A stretch of 64,000 bases of DNA, taken from positions 756,957 to 820,956 of the forward strand of contig CP070695.1 of NCBI GenBank assembly GCA_020353515.1. The letters run 5' to 3'. This stretch comes from Candidatus Heimdallarchaeota archaeon (GTDB lineage: Archaea > Asgardarchaeota > Heimdallarchaeia > Hodarchaeales > Hodarchaeaceae). Below are positions 17,452-26,647 of this stretch, one piece after another. The position numbers and the translations under genes are program-made. The notes under the pieces are model-generated. The model ran no database searches. It was not told where the DNA came from and saw nothing but the letters and a program-made list of their open reading frames with translations. The number at the start of each line of letters is the position of its first letter. Within the stretch, counting starts at the first letter, position 1.

Positions 17452-17790
17452 ATGGTCAGTTTTTGTGAGAAATGTGGGTCACTCCTAATTCCTAAACGTC
17501 ATGAAGACAACAGTGTTACTTTAGTTTGTCGTGTATGTAAAATAGAGGCTAAAAATAAGTTCAAGGATTCTTCTTATTCCATTTCAAGCAAAATTAGGCA
17601 TGATGAAAAAGATCTGGTAACAATTGTTGAGGAAGATTTTGATATCCGACCAATAACAAAAATTAATTGTCCCAAATGCAATAATCACGAAGCTCGTTAT
17701 TGGGAAGCAGAAAATAGGCGAAAAACAGAGGAATGGGAGACTACAATGTACTTCAAATGTACCAAATGTAGATGGGTCTGGTCAGAATAA
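17452..17790 (+). CDS. TFS/RPB9-like RNA polymerase zinc-ribbon factor
   Basis: This 112-residue protein has the two-ribbon layout of archaeal transcription factor S: an N-terminal FCEKCGSLLIPK with LVCRVCKIE, a linker, and a C-terminal ribbon CPKCNNHEARYWEAE followed by FKCTKCRWVWSE. TFS stimulates transcript cleavage by archaeal RNA polymerase through an acidic Asp-Glu pair on a hairpin in the second ribbon. Here the equivalent segment reads RKTEEWETT, an EE pair with one extra residue in the hairpin, so activity may be altered. The gene starts at an ATG behind AAGGTGAG. It is either the housekeeping factor with a divergent tip or an additional paralogue. Confidence 0.82.
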   Translation: MVSFCEKCGSLLIPKRHEDNSVTLVCRVCKIEAKNKFKDSSYSISSKIRHDEKDLVTIVEEDFDIRPITKINCPKCNNHEARYWEAENRRKTEEWETTMYFKCTKCRWVWSE

Positions 17791-17835
17791 CCAATTTTGT
17801 AAGGAAATCTGTTTTAGATTAGAATACTTGATATA

Positions 17836-18360
17836 TTAATTTTGAACTGTAAATTCCCAGCCACAATGAAAGTCACGTTCCATTGGGTCAGGAGGACACG
17901 CAATAACATTGGTTTTGATATTTGGATCTATTGTTTCAGCAAAACCGCTATATTCCACGATTCCTACCTCCTTGCATGGAAATAGGGGTAATTTTTTTCT
18001 TTCTCGGGCTGATTGAACACGGCAGGTTTTCATTTTAAGAATTAATTTGTTGGAAGATACTCGTTTTATCTCTTGTACGTTGATAGATGCATAGAGACGT
18101 AATCTCAGTGCCTTCTCAAGACCATCAAGTCCTGAATTTGGAGCAATATTAAATTCATTCATTATTCGCCTTGCTTCGACTACAGTGAAACGCTTCCATC
18201 CTTCTTTATCTATTTGAATTGCTTCTTCAAGCCCATGACGTTCTTCAGCAGCCAAGAACCAGCATCCGTCATGAGCTAACCAGTTCTTAGCATACATTTT
18301 GATGATTTTGATTAAATCTTGCTTTTCTAGGTCTTCAAGGTTCAATTTGAGTCTCTCCAT
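17836..18360 (-). CDS. DUF6125-like protein
   Basis: This 174-residue cytoplasmic protein has a recognisable but uncharacterised family pattern: NWLAHDGCWFLAAEERHG near residue 28, then CRVQSARERKKLPLFPCKEVGIVEYSGFA and VIACPPDPMERDFHCGWEF. The conserved Cys/Trp pattern suggests binding of a ligand or metal. I link it to DUF6125 from memory, without a search. The gene overlaps the CMP-kinase-like gene upstream by 26 bases, so the two are co-translated. Confidence 0.6.
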   Translation of the reverse strand: MERLKLNLEDLEKQDLIKIIKMYAKNWLAHDGCWFLAAEERHGLEEAIQIDKEGWKRFTVVEARRIMNEFNIAPNSGLDGLEKALRLRLYASINVQEIKRVSSNKLILKMKTCRVQSARERKKLPLFPCKEVGIVEYSGFAETIDPNIKTNVIACPPDPMERDFHCGWEFTVQN

Positions 18361-19033
18361 GTGTTTGGGTTGATTTTGTATTAAGAAATTCTGTAGTTAT
18401 TTCTTTGAGTTCATCTAAGGTAAACCCTTCGTTCCGTAGTACTAGATCAAATTTCTTTTTATCTCGGAAAGAAATCCCATAAATTTGTTCTAAGCGTTCT
18501 CCATCCGTCCTGTCCCGTGATGTAATCCTTTGGATCAGTTCTTCTTCATTCATACCATATTCTGATCTATTTATATCATGAGAAATGCGATTAGCTATCA
18601 CTCTTGCTGCAACTTCTAACCAAATGGTGATACCATGAGTTCCAATTGCATAAGGAGCCATCCGTCCAATGAAAATCCCTCCTTCCAATAATGCAGTTTT
18701 TAATGCGTGTTTTTCAATTTCTATGTCTACTTTTTTAGCAAAATCTTCGTTTTGTGTTTTTTGTATATGTTTCATAAATTCATCTAGGTTTTTTTCTTCC
18801 CATCCTGATTCTACAGCAATTTTACGGACAAAATCACCAGAACCAATGATTTTCAAGGAAATATTGTGATATTTTTCAAAATAGAGCTGAACAAAAATTG
18901 CAACAGTGTCTTTTCCTGTTCCTGAGAATCCTCCAATAGCTATAATTGGTGTTGTTCGTTTTTTTATTTTAGTTGAGAATTTATTTAAAAGCATCTCCTC
19001 GTAATCACGAAGGTGGGGAATTAATGTGCCCAT
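18335..19033 (-). CDS. Cytidylate-kinase-like P-loop kinase
   Basis: This 232-residue nucleoside-monophosphate-kinase-like protein has a P-loop GGFSGTGKDT near residue 35 and a lid-like basic segment with RISHDINRSEYGMNEEELIQRI. A DRTDGERLEQIYG stretch resembles the archaeal CMP/dCMP kinase type. The first 30 residues extend beyond the minimal kinase. Overlap with the DUF6125-like gene implies a shared transcript. The substrate (CMP or another small phosphate acceptor) is inferred from family resemblance. Confidence 0.7.
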   Translation of the reverse strand: MGTLIPHLRDYEEMLLNKFSTKIKKRTTPIIAIGGFSGTGKDTVAIFVQLYFEKYHNISLKIIGSGDFVRKIAVESGWEEKNLDEFMKHIQKTQNEDFAKKVDIEIEKHALKTALLEGGIFIGRMAPYAIGTHGITIWLEVAARVIANRISHDINRSEYGMNEEELIQRITSRDRTDGERLEQIYGISFRDKKKFDLVLRNEGFTLDELKEITTEFLNTKSTQTHGETQIEP

Positions 19034-19222
19034 TTTTTCAATCAGCTTTCACACAAATCGTTTGTTGTGACCCAGAGTCTTGATCTGGATATTTTCACAT
19101 TTTATTTTCAAACCTTGTGAAATATAGATAGAGGGAAGATGTGTTTGAATTAATACGTTTAAATGGGAAGAAGGATAGTAAAGAATTGACATGTTATATT
19201 CCGCTGCTTAACAATTTTTAGG

Positions 19223-21427
19223 ATGCCTAAGGCTTTGAATGAGGTTTCTCGAAGCATAAAATCAAATGAAAAAAGGATAAACACCTATAGATCAATCAAT
19301 ACTAAGTTAGGTACAACTTTAATTGATATTTTGGCTTCTATTTCAGTGAGTACAAGTTTTGATTCTGTATTTGAGTTAATTGCGAGTCTAATTTTTGAAG
19401 AGATCTCTTTTATTTCAAAGGTAAACTTTTATCTAGTAGATCATGAAATTGAGATCATACAATGTCTAGGGGAGGTAGATACTAGTTTAAAATTCAAACC
19501 TGGTAATGAGGCTAGTTATGGTTCAGAAATCATTCAAGATTTTCACCGTGGTATACTAGGAATCGCTGTACAAACAGGAAAGCCCACTTGTTCATATTCA
19601 ATTACCTCTAGCAAATCTCAAGTCGATATACTTGACAACCATGAAATCAGTATTCCTATAAAATTTGAAAATGAGATTATTGGAATATTACATGTAGAAA
19701 GGATGAATGTACAAAGATTCACTAATGAAGATCAAGATAAATTAGTCTTCATTGCTAAAGCACTAGGAGGTTTTATCAAATCAAAGCTCCTTACGAGTCA
19801 GCTTCAGCGGTCTAAGACAAGTCTTTTGGAGGCAAATATTGCTTTAAAGGAATCAAATGAATTTCAGGAAGAGATTTTTAGATCAATAGATGAAGGATTG
19901 ATCCTTGAGGATGAAAAATTTAAAATCCTTTATTTAAATCCAAAAGCTGAAGAAATATTAGGATATACCACTGAAGAACTGAGAAATAAGAGTTATGCAA
20001 CAATAGTAAGTGATGATTCCATCTTTAAAGTTCATACAGAAACAAAGAAACAAAGAGATGGAATCCGAAGTTCGTATCGTGCAGAATTACTAAAAAAAGA
20101 TGAGACAAAACTTCCTGTATTAATTCAAGCAGCACCGTTTTACCAGGAGGGAACATTTAAAGGAATCATGCTTGCATTTACGAATTTGAGTCCAATAATA
20201 AAAATCGAAGAGGAGATTCTAGAGCTAAAAGAGTATCATCAAACAATGTTGGATAATTTGCCCGTGGGTATAATCGGTATCAATACAGATAAACGAATTG
20301 ATTATATTAACAAGTATCTTCACCAATTATTCGGTGATTTGATAATAGGAAAACATATGAATCACATATTTTCAAAATATTTCAAAGGCCCTGGTTCAAC
20401 ATCAATACTACAACTCATGGAGGAGAGTTTCGATGAGAAAAGTGGTTTTCGATCAAATGAGATACCGTTAACACTGAAGAACAAAAAGATCATTGCTAAT
20501 ATTTCATTCACACCTTTATTTGGATATAATGAAGAATTCCTAGGAGCAGCTTTAGTAATTGAAGATGATACAACTATTTATACTCTCATTGATAGATTAA
20601 AAGAGACATATAGAGCATTAGAGGACAGACAAGCAAATCTTTTGCGGGAAACTCAACAGAAGGTTGAATTTCAACATGAACTCATTAAGAGAACCAAGGC
20701 ATTACGGCAAAAAAACACAGAAATGGAAAGCTTTGTTTATTCTATTAGTCATGATTTGAAAACTCCAATTGTATCCATCCAAGGCTATATTAATGCTATG
20801 CTAGAAGATCTAGGAAATTCATTTAGTTCAGAAATTGATTTCTATATCAATAGGATTAAAAAGAATACAGAATATGCGAAAAGATTAATTTTGGATATAT
20901 TAGAATATAGTAAGCTAGGACAGGATAAAATTGCTATTCAAGAAGTATTTTCCTTAGAAATCCTACAAAGTGCAATTTATGCGATAGAATCACAAGCCAA
21001 GTTCAAGAACTTTGAAATTTATATTCGTCCAGCCCCTTACCCCAAAATCAGGTGTCAACCAGAAAGGATTCATCAAGTTTTTGTTAATCTGGCTGATAAT
21101 GCGTTGAAGTATAAAGATAAATCGAAAGATCGGGCCTTTCTTGATATCTTCCTTGAAGAAGAAGATAAATTTTGGGTTTTTGTGTTTCAAGACAACGGAG
21201 TAGGAATTTCTGACAATCAACGGGAAAAAATTTTCACAATGTTTGAAAGAGGTCATGAATATTCCTCTGATATTATCGAGGGCAGTGGTATTGGACTTGC
21301 TTTTTCGAAAAAAATTGTTGAAATCCATAATGGACGAATTACGGTGGATAGTCAGGTGGGAATAGGATCCACTTTTCGAGTCTGGCTTCCAAAAAGACCT
21401 AGTTTCCAAAATGACAGATTATTTTAA
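19223..21427 (+). CDS. Soluble GAF-PAS-PAS sensor histidine kinase
   Basis: This 734-residue kinase has no membrane helix and so senses in the cytoplasm. A GAF domain spans about residues 25-195, two PAS domains about 215-330 and 335-455, followed by a coiled coil. The HisKA dimerisation domain contains the phosphoacceptor histidine H510 in YSISHDLKTP, and the HATPase domain carries the N box NLADNALKY, the G1 box DNGVGI and the G2 box GSGIGLAFSK. All residues for autophosphorylation are present. No response regulator is adjacent, so its partner lies elsewhere. Start ATG 19223. Confidence 0.92.
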   Translation: MPKALNEVSRSIKSNEKRINTYRSINTKLGTTLIDILASISVSTSFDSVFELIASLIFEEISFISKVNFYLVDHEIEIIQCLGEVDTSLKFKPGNEASYGSEIIQDFHRGILGIAVQTGKPTCSYSITSSKSQVDILDNHEISIPIKFENEIIGILHVERMNVQRFTNEDQDKLVFIAKALGGFIKSKLLTSQLQRSKTSLLEANIALKESNEFQEEIFRSIDEGLILEDEKFKILYLNPKAEEILGYTTEELRNKSYATIVSDDSIFKVHTETKKQRDGIRSSYRAELLKKDETKLPVLIQAAPFYQEGTFKGIMLAFTNLSPIIKIEEEILELKEYHQTMLDNLPVGIIGINTDKRIDYINKYLHQLFGDLIIGKHMNHIFSKYFKGPGSTSILQLMEESFDEKSGFRSNEIPLTLKNKKIIANISFTPLFGYNEEFLGAALVIEDDTTIYTLIDRLKETYRALEDRQANLLRETQQKVEFQHELIKRTKALRQKNTEMESFVYSISHDLKTPIVSIQGYINAMLEDLGNSFSSEIDFYINRIKKNTEYAKRLILDILEYSKLGQDKIAIQEVFSLEILQSAIYAIESQAKFKNFEIYIRPAPYPKIRCQPERIHQVFVNLADNALKYKDKSKDRAFLDIFLEEEDKFWVFVFQDNGVGISDNQREKIFTMFERGHEYSSDIIEGSGIGLAFSKKIVEIHNGRITVDSQVGIGSTFRVWLPKRPSFQNDRLF

Positions 21428-21565
21428 AAAGTTAAATTGACCATTCGATTTACGAATTGAAAATAGTTTTTTTCAGTATTTTACTTTAAACAGCTCCGAA
21501 ATGATAAAGTATATAAGAAAATTATAAGCAATTAGGAATGTTTTATTGGAATTGAGGGTAATATT

Positions 21566-22987
21566 TTGGAAAATAGTATAAATTTTTCAACTTTTGTTGA
21601 GGAGCACCTAAAAGATAAATCAACAACTGAACAGGAAGCTCTAGCATTAGCCATAGGGTTCAATCCTCAATTAGATATGAAATTCAGACTAAAACATTTA
21701 AAACAAGCAGCAAAAAACCAAGATCTAATAATAAAAAGAGCTGCATTAACTGGATTAGGATTTTCAAGTCTTTTAGAGCCCAAAAAAGGAGAGGAACAGA
21801 AAAAAGAATTGAAAAATCACTTAAACGATCCTTTAACAACAACAAAGATAACTACAGCAATTGCTTTGGGAATAAGCAGTTATTTTTCTAATAATAAAAA
21901 ATTCCAAAAGAAATCTTACGATGAATTCAGAAAAAAAATACAAAAAGCTGATTTTATAATAAAACAAGGATATGCAATTGGTTTAGGATTACTTGCTAAA
22001 TATCCTGAAACACAAAAAGAGAGTCTAAAAGTTATTCTCGAAGCTTACAACCAAATAGAAATGGGGATGGGGAACCCAGACTATTATCTCATTGGACTTA
22101 CATTAACAGCTATTAATACCAAAAGAGCTGAAGAAGGATTTGACTTTATTTTTGAAACAATCATTCCACATCTGTCAAACAAGGAAAGTCGAAGAATAGC
22201 AATGATGTGTACTGCATTTCTCCTACCATTAATTCCTGATCCAGGAACTAGAGTTAAAAAACTGGAAAAGATAATACAGAAAGGAATTGAATTCCATTCG
22301 AAATTTGGAACAGATTCAGCCTTGATTTTAACCTATATATCACTTCAGGATAAAAAACTACAGGAAAACTTTCTCATTCGATTATTAGGTTTTAAAGATC
22401 TAGATCCTGATTATGAGCAGATTTTTGCTATTCTCAAAGAGAATAAAAACACGATAGATATAATCCAAGCTCTTTTGAAGTGCAATACATTAGACATTAA
22501 AGCTGCGGGAATAACAGCCAGCTTCTTCCTTGAATCAGAAGATCAGTTTGATATGGAATCGTTCATTCAAGAAGGACTTCAACAACGGGGTTCAGGATAT
22601 TTTGATCGGTTTCTTGTCCTGTTAAGGACGTTCTCTTTTATTCTCAGGAATAAGGAATATGATCGGGGAAAAGAATTTGAACCATTTTTCCACTCAAACG
22701 ACCATCGAGTGAAAAAATTCTCTGCTCTTTCCTATGCCTGTCTTAAAGCGATGAACCCTGAAGAACGTAAGAAAGGACTGCATGAAATTTATTCTCGATT
22801 AAAAACTGAATTAAATGAGCATGTTCGCTGGGGATTTCTTGTAGGTATTTCCATGTATGAAAGTGTTGGGAGAAATATCCTTGATGATGAATTGATTCTT
22901 GGGCTCCTATTATTAAGCCTTGGTTTTATTGATGTGGGCACTCTTTTATTACTTTCTCAAGCAATGATTTCACAGTTCTATCAATAA
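21566..22987 (+). CDS. HEAT-like/PC-like alpha-solenoid repeat protein
   Basis: This 473-residue protein is composed of helical repeats of about 35-40 residues with small-residue cores: IIKRAALTGLGFSS, TKITTAIALGISSYF, IIKQGYAIGLGLLAK, PDYYLIGLTLTAI, RRIAMMCTAFLLP. The recurring AxALGL pattern resembles the PC repeats of the proteasome Rpn1/Rpn2 and APC1 family as well as HEAT repeats. No enzymatic motif is seen, so a scaffold role is likely. The start is TTG with GAGGG seven bases upstream. It is convergent with the acyl-CoA synthetase subunit gene. Confidence 0.55.
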   Translation: MENSINFSTFVEEHLKDKSTTEQEALALAIGFNPQLDMKFRLKHLKQAAKNQDLIIKRAALTGLGFSSLLEPKKGEEQKKELKNHLNDPLTTTKITTAIALGISSYFSNNKKFQKKSYDEFRKKIQKADFIIKQGYAIGLGLLAKYPETQKESLKVILEAYNQIEMGMGNPDYYLIGLTLTAINTKRAEEGFDFIFETIIPHLSNKESRRIAMMCTAFLLPLIPDPGTRVKKLEKIIQKGIEFHSKFGTDSALILTYISLQDKKLQENFLIRLLGFKDLDPDYEQIFAILKENKNTIDIIQALLKCNTLDIKAAGITASFFLESEDQFDMESFIQEGLQQRGSGYFDRFLVLLRTFSFILRNKEYDRGKEFEPFFHSNDHRVKKFSALSYACLKAMNPEERKKGLHEIYSRLKTELNEHVRWGFLVGISMYESVGRNILDDELILGLLLLSLGFIDVGTLLLLSQAMISQFYQ

Positions 22988-22991
22988 GAAA

Positions 22992-24455
22992 CTAGATACG
23001 TTGGCGCCATCTATAGAAATTCACCATATATCTGAAAGCATGAACCATTCTAGCTGGAGTAGGGAAAATAGGATAATCTTGAGATTCAAGGAACTTTATA
23101 GAGGGTGAATTTTGTGCTGTTAATAGCGTAGTAATCAGAATTGGCTTATTGTAACTTTCCGATAATTCAAGTATATCTTCAAACAGTTTAACTTCAATAT
23201 TACTAATAAAATCAAGTTGATCCATTTGTTCCTCTTGAATAAAGGGCGATTTTTTCGCAAGATTTGCTAAATAAGCAATTCCTCCGACACCCAAAAGAAA
23301 TATTGCTTCAACCAAGGGCATTTCATCGAAAACTATCTTAATAATCTCTTTAACGTCGTTCAAGTTTAAGGAAGCGACTGTGTCAATAGGATTTCCTTTC
23401 GACCAGTACTCTGGAAGAAGCTTATCAATACGTTCATAAGCATTATTACTTAATGGCTCTAAATTTATTCCCTGTCTTGAACATGCGTCAGCTGCCATTA
23501 CCCCCCACCCCCCACCTCTTGTTACAATAACAATCCTTCCTCGAGGGAATTTCATCTTAGCCCAACGGCTGAAAACAAGAACAAGATCGAACATTTCATC
23601 AAGAGAATCTACTATAATTGCTCCCGCATGTTCTAAGATATCACGAAAGACGTGATCATCGCCAGTTATAGCTCCAGTATGAGAAAGTGCAGCTCGACTC
23701 CCAGCACTTGTACCCCCAGCTTTTAGAATAATAACTGGTTTTTCTTTTGATATCTCCTTTACTAATTTTACAAAGCGCCTTGGATCTTGAATTCCTTCTA
23801 TATAAAGACCAATAACCTTGGTCTTAGAATCTTGCTTTCCAAAATATTCTAAATAATCTGACATTGTTAAATCGGCCATATTACCAGCAGAGACGTATAC
23901 GTTGAGTCCAATACCTCGTCTTGAAGCAACAGTTAATCCGATCGTGCCAATATTCCCTGATTGGGATACAAAGGCCATACCACCACTTTTCAAGCTTGTT
24001 ACAGGCCACATAACAGCTGTTAAATTCACTCGGGTTGAAACAACTCCCATTCCATTCGGTCCAATCAATCGAATTCCATTTTCTCGAGCAAAAGCGGTAA
24101 TTTTCTCTTCTAATATGCGTCCTTCTTCTCCAGATTCTTTAAAACCAGCTGTGATAATAACCACATGATGGACACCTCTTTGCTTCGCTTGTTCAAGGAT
24201 TGATAAGACATATCTTGCAGGAATGATAATAATCACTAGATCAAGTTGTACATCTTTGGGGATTTCAAGAATGGAAGTATAAGCTTTATATCCTAGAATT
24301 TCCTCCTTCTTAGGATGGACAGGAAAAAATTCTCCTGTAAAATCATTTTGAACAATATTATGGGCAACAATGAATCCCCAACTAGAAAGCTTGTCACTCG
24401 CACCAACCAAAGCAACTGCTCTTGGATTAAAAAAACGGTCCAGATTAAGAGACAT
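22992..24455 (-). CDS. ADP-forming acyl-CoA synthetase, alpha (CoA-binding) subunit
   Basis: This 487-residue protein matches the CoA-binding/CoA-ligase domains of archaeal ADP-forming acetyl/acyl-CoA synthetases, which make ATP from acyl-CoA, ADP and phosphate. The N-terminal CoA-binding domain has FFNPRAVALVGASD, the ligase domain has SQSGNIGT, and the phosphorylated histidine lies in LSHTGAITGDD. The beta (ATP-grasp) subunit, which some archaea fuse or encode next door, is not in this window. A role in energy conservation from acyl-CoAs, perhaps products of aromatic or amino-acid breakdown, is inferred. Start ATG. Confidence 0.88.
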   Translation of the reverse strand: MSLNLDRFFNPRAVALVGASDKLSSWGFIVAHNIVQNDFTGEFFPVHPKKEEILGYKAYTSILEIPKDVQLDLVIIIIPARYVLSILEQAKQRGVHHVVIITAGFKESGEEGRILEEKITAFARENGIRLIGPNGMGVVSTRVNLTAVMWPVTSLKSGGMAFVSQSGNIGTIGLTVASRRGIGLNVYVSAGNMADLTMSDYLEYFGKQDSKTKVIGLYIEGIQDPRRFVKLVKEISKEKPVIILKAGGTSAGSRAALSHTGAITGDDHVFRDILEHAGAIIVDSLDEMFDLVLVFSRWAKMKFPRGRIVIVTRGGGWGVMAADACSRQGINLEPLSNNAYERIDKLLPEYWSKGNPIDTVASLNLNDVKEIIKIVFDEMPLVEAIFLLGVGGIAYLANLAKKSPFIQEEQMDQLDFISNIEVKLFEDILELSESYNKPILITTLLTAQNSPSIKFLESQDYPIFPTPARMVHAFRYMVNFYRWRQRI

Positions 24456-24616
24456 TGAACATCATCCACGTAATTATTGAGCGATATATGCCCGAGTCTG
24501 TTACTGATTCTTGCAGGAAACCATCCTGAAGGACAAGGTTACAGCATAATAAAGATTCTTTAAAGAAAAAGGTTTTTATGGTTATGAAATACTTACTTTT
24601 CAATGAGTGGAAGGTA

Positions 24617-25072
24617 ATGCGAATTTTAAAATCTAAAGAGTTAGAAGAAAGTTGGATAAACCTAATCTATCCTCCTAAGCAATTGGAAGGTGCTATTCTT
24701 GATCTTACTGTAAAACGGATTTATTTATTCAAAAAGCAAGGTGCATTAGATTTTGGAGGAAGTGAATATCAATCTGTTGACCTAGAACCTTTATCACCAA
24801 AATTTGAAGATGATCCCAAGTATGGATGGTGGTCACTTTCAACAGGGACATATATTGTAGAGTATAATGAAAGTCTTCCTAGAAATGAATGCCTAGCTAT
24901 TGTTTCTCCTCACAAGCGTCTTCTTTCCACAGGATGTTTCCATCCTTCTTTTGTTATTAATCCATCAGGGAAATCTCAGCCAATCCAAGGATTATTAAGC
25001 GTTAATAGTCAAGGTGTACGTATTAAAGAGAATGCTCGAATTTCTACAGTACTCACTCTTAAAATAGATTAG
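24617..25072 (+). CDS. dCTP deaminase/dUTPase-fold protein, probably divergent
   Basis: With the ATG at 24617 the protein begins MRILKSKELEE, the same position and pattern as dCTP deaminase (MILSDREI). An upstream in-frame ATG at 24578 would add 13 residues unlike the family. The beta-rich body contains ILDLTVKRIYLF and IVSPHKRLLSTGCFHPSF, where dCTP deaminases and dUTPases have the RSS-x-A-R-x-G stretch, followed by a short C-terminus. The expected arginine/serine and the acidic catalytic residue are not clearly present, so it may be a non-catalytic or substrate-shifted relative. It is divergent from the acyl-CoA synthetase subunit. Confidence 0.6.
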   Translation: MRILKSKELEESWINLIYPPKQLEGAILDLTVKRIYLFKKQGALDFGGSEYQSVDLEPLSPKFEDDPKYGWWSLSTGTYIVEYNESLPRNECLAIVSPHKRLLSTGCFHPSFVINPSGKSQPIQGLLSVNSQGVRIKENARISTVLTLKID

Positions 25073-25129
25073 ATAGTCTCCATAGTATGATGGTGATTCC
25101 AAGAAAAGTACCCAATTGCATGATCATGT

Positions 25130-25738
25130 TTATAGGTCATCCAATTCATCAATTTCTGGAATTTTAGCCCGTGCAATTCTGTCAAAAAATTCTAACTCAT
25201 TGAAATAACGGGATACATTAATGGTACTACCTTCAAGCTTGAAATAGATTTTTTGATCTTGAAAGAATTCATCATTGAGAATGACTAGATTAGAATCACC
25301 CAAGCACAAATCTTTCTGATTTTTGGGCTCAATTTTCCCTTGAGACCAGGTTAAAGGTTCCGAATCAAGAATCTCGAATTGTTCGTTTGGAATAACTTCA
25401 AATCCTAAGAGAAGATCCTTTATAATCCACAATGGAATAGCATAATGTCTTTTTTCCCAATAGCCAAGAAGGGCTAATTCGATTTGGTCAAACTTGGAAT
25501 CAACTAGATTAGGTTTTCGAAGTATGAAGCTAATTTCGCACCTTTGCAAAAATGAATTCAAAAATGCCAAGAAAAAGGTTTTTTTTCGTGTTTCATATAT
25601 TTCCTGTGGAAGTTCTAGAAGATTGGTGATTGATGCCCCAAAATCACCAACCTCGAACTCCAGAAACCATACTTTAGCTTGATACCCCAATCCTAGATAA
25701 TCATGAATTGAGAGTTGTTTCATCTTTTTCGGTTTCAT
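25130..25738 (-). CDS. Unrecognised protein
   Basis: This 202-residue soluble protein has no membrane helix and no cysteine motif. It mixes aromatic-rich beta-like segments (AKVWFLEFEVGDFGAS; KIYFKLEGSTINVS) with helices and ends in an acidic tail. I recognise no family. It sits head to tail between the dUTPase-like gene (convergent) and the SDR gene (divergent). Confidence 0.6.
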   Translation of the reverse strand: MKPKKMKQLSIHDYLGLGYQAKVWFLEFEVGDFGASITNLLELPQEIYETRKKTFFLAFLNSFLQRCEISFILRKPNLVDSKFDQIELALLGYWEKRHYAIPLWIIKDLLLGFEVIPNEQFEILDSEPLTWSQGKIEPKNQKDLCLGDSNLVILNDEFFQDQKIYFKLEGSTINVSRYFNELEFFDRIARAKIPEIDELDDL

Positions 25739-25838
25739 CTTGGTTCACTTTCATACTTCACTCTCAGAGTCCTCTTTTAAGAACCCTAAAATTTGAATGG
25801 TGAGAAGTGGAATTAACAGACTAAACAGAGGAATAATA

Positions 25839-26627
25839 ATGGATTTAAGGCTTAATGGTAAAGTTGCACTTGTAGGGGCTTCGAGTACAGGATTAGGAAA
25901 GGCAGTTGCCTTAGCATTAGCAGAAGAGGGTACTGATGTTATTATTTGTTCAAGAGACTCTGATAAACTAAGATTAGTATCAGAAGAGATTCAAAAGAAA
26001 GGAACAAAATGTCTTGCCATTCCAACAGACCTCACCAAATATTCACAAGTACAGAACTTAGTAACAAGGAGTATCGAGTATTTCGGAAAGATAGATATTT
26101 TAGTCACTAATTGTGGTGGGCCTCCTTCTGGGGAATTCTTAGATTTTTCAGTAGATGATTGGAAACAAGCGATTAACCTGAATCTTATGAGTACGATTTA
26201 TTTATGCAAAGAGATCCTTCCTTACATGGTAAAACAAAATGATGGCCGAGTCATCATGATTACAAGTGTATCAGTTAAGCAGCCTATTAAGGGGCTTATT
26301 TTATCAAATGTTACTCGGGCAGGGGTTGCAGGTCTAGCAAAGAGTCTGAGTAACGAATATGGGAAAAATAACATACTAGTGAATATTGTTTGTCCAGGAT
26401 ATACACGCACAGAGCGGGTTGAGCAGCTTGCAGTATCTCTGTCAGCTAAACAAGGATTAAAACCAGTAGAAATGATCCAAAATTGGGCACAATTAAATTC
26501 TCTTGGTCGGTTAGCAACGCCTGAAGAGTTCGCAAATGTGGTTGTATTCCTAGCATCTGAAAAAGCCAGTCATTTAACAGGAACAGCCATTCAGATCGAT
26601 GGAGGTCTTGTTAAATCCCTTTTATAA
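25839..26627 (+). CDS. Short-chain dehydrogenase/reductase
   Basis: This SDR of about 262 residues reduces or oxidises a carbonyl/alcohol with NAD(P). The cofactor loop is GASSTGLGKAVALALA, with NCGGPPSGEF in the NAG position. The catalytic serine lies in ITSVS. The expected YxxxK tyrosine region reads LILSNVTRAGVAGLAKSL, so the usual Tyr appears replaced (asparagine near that position), as in some divergent SDRs. The C-terminus ends with the usual TGTAIQIDGG. ATG 25839 was chosen because GAGGA (25828-25832) lies six bases upstream and the protein then begins like other SDRs. An earlier start at 25797 would add 14 residues. The substrate is unknown. Confidence 0.85.
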   Translation: MDLRLNGKVALVGASSTGLGKAVALALAEEGTDVIICSRDSDKLRLVSEEIQKKGTKCLAIPTDLTKYSQVQNLVTRSIEYFGKIDILVTNCGGPPSGEFLDFSVDDWKQAINLNLMSTIYLCKEILPYMVKQNDGRVIMITSVSVKQPIKGLILSNVTRAGVAGLAKSLSNEYGKNNILVNIVCPGYTRTERVEQLAVSLSAKQGLKPVEMIQNWAQLNSLGRLATPEEFANVVVFLASEKASHLTGTAIQIDGGLVKSLL

Positions 26628-26647
26628 AAGAAAAGAGAAAAATGGGA

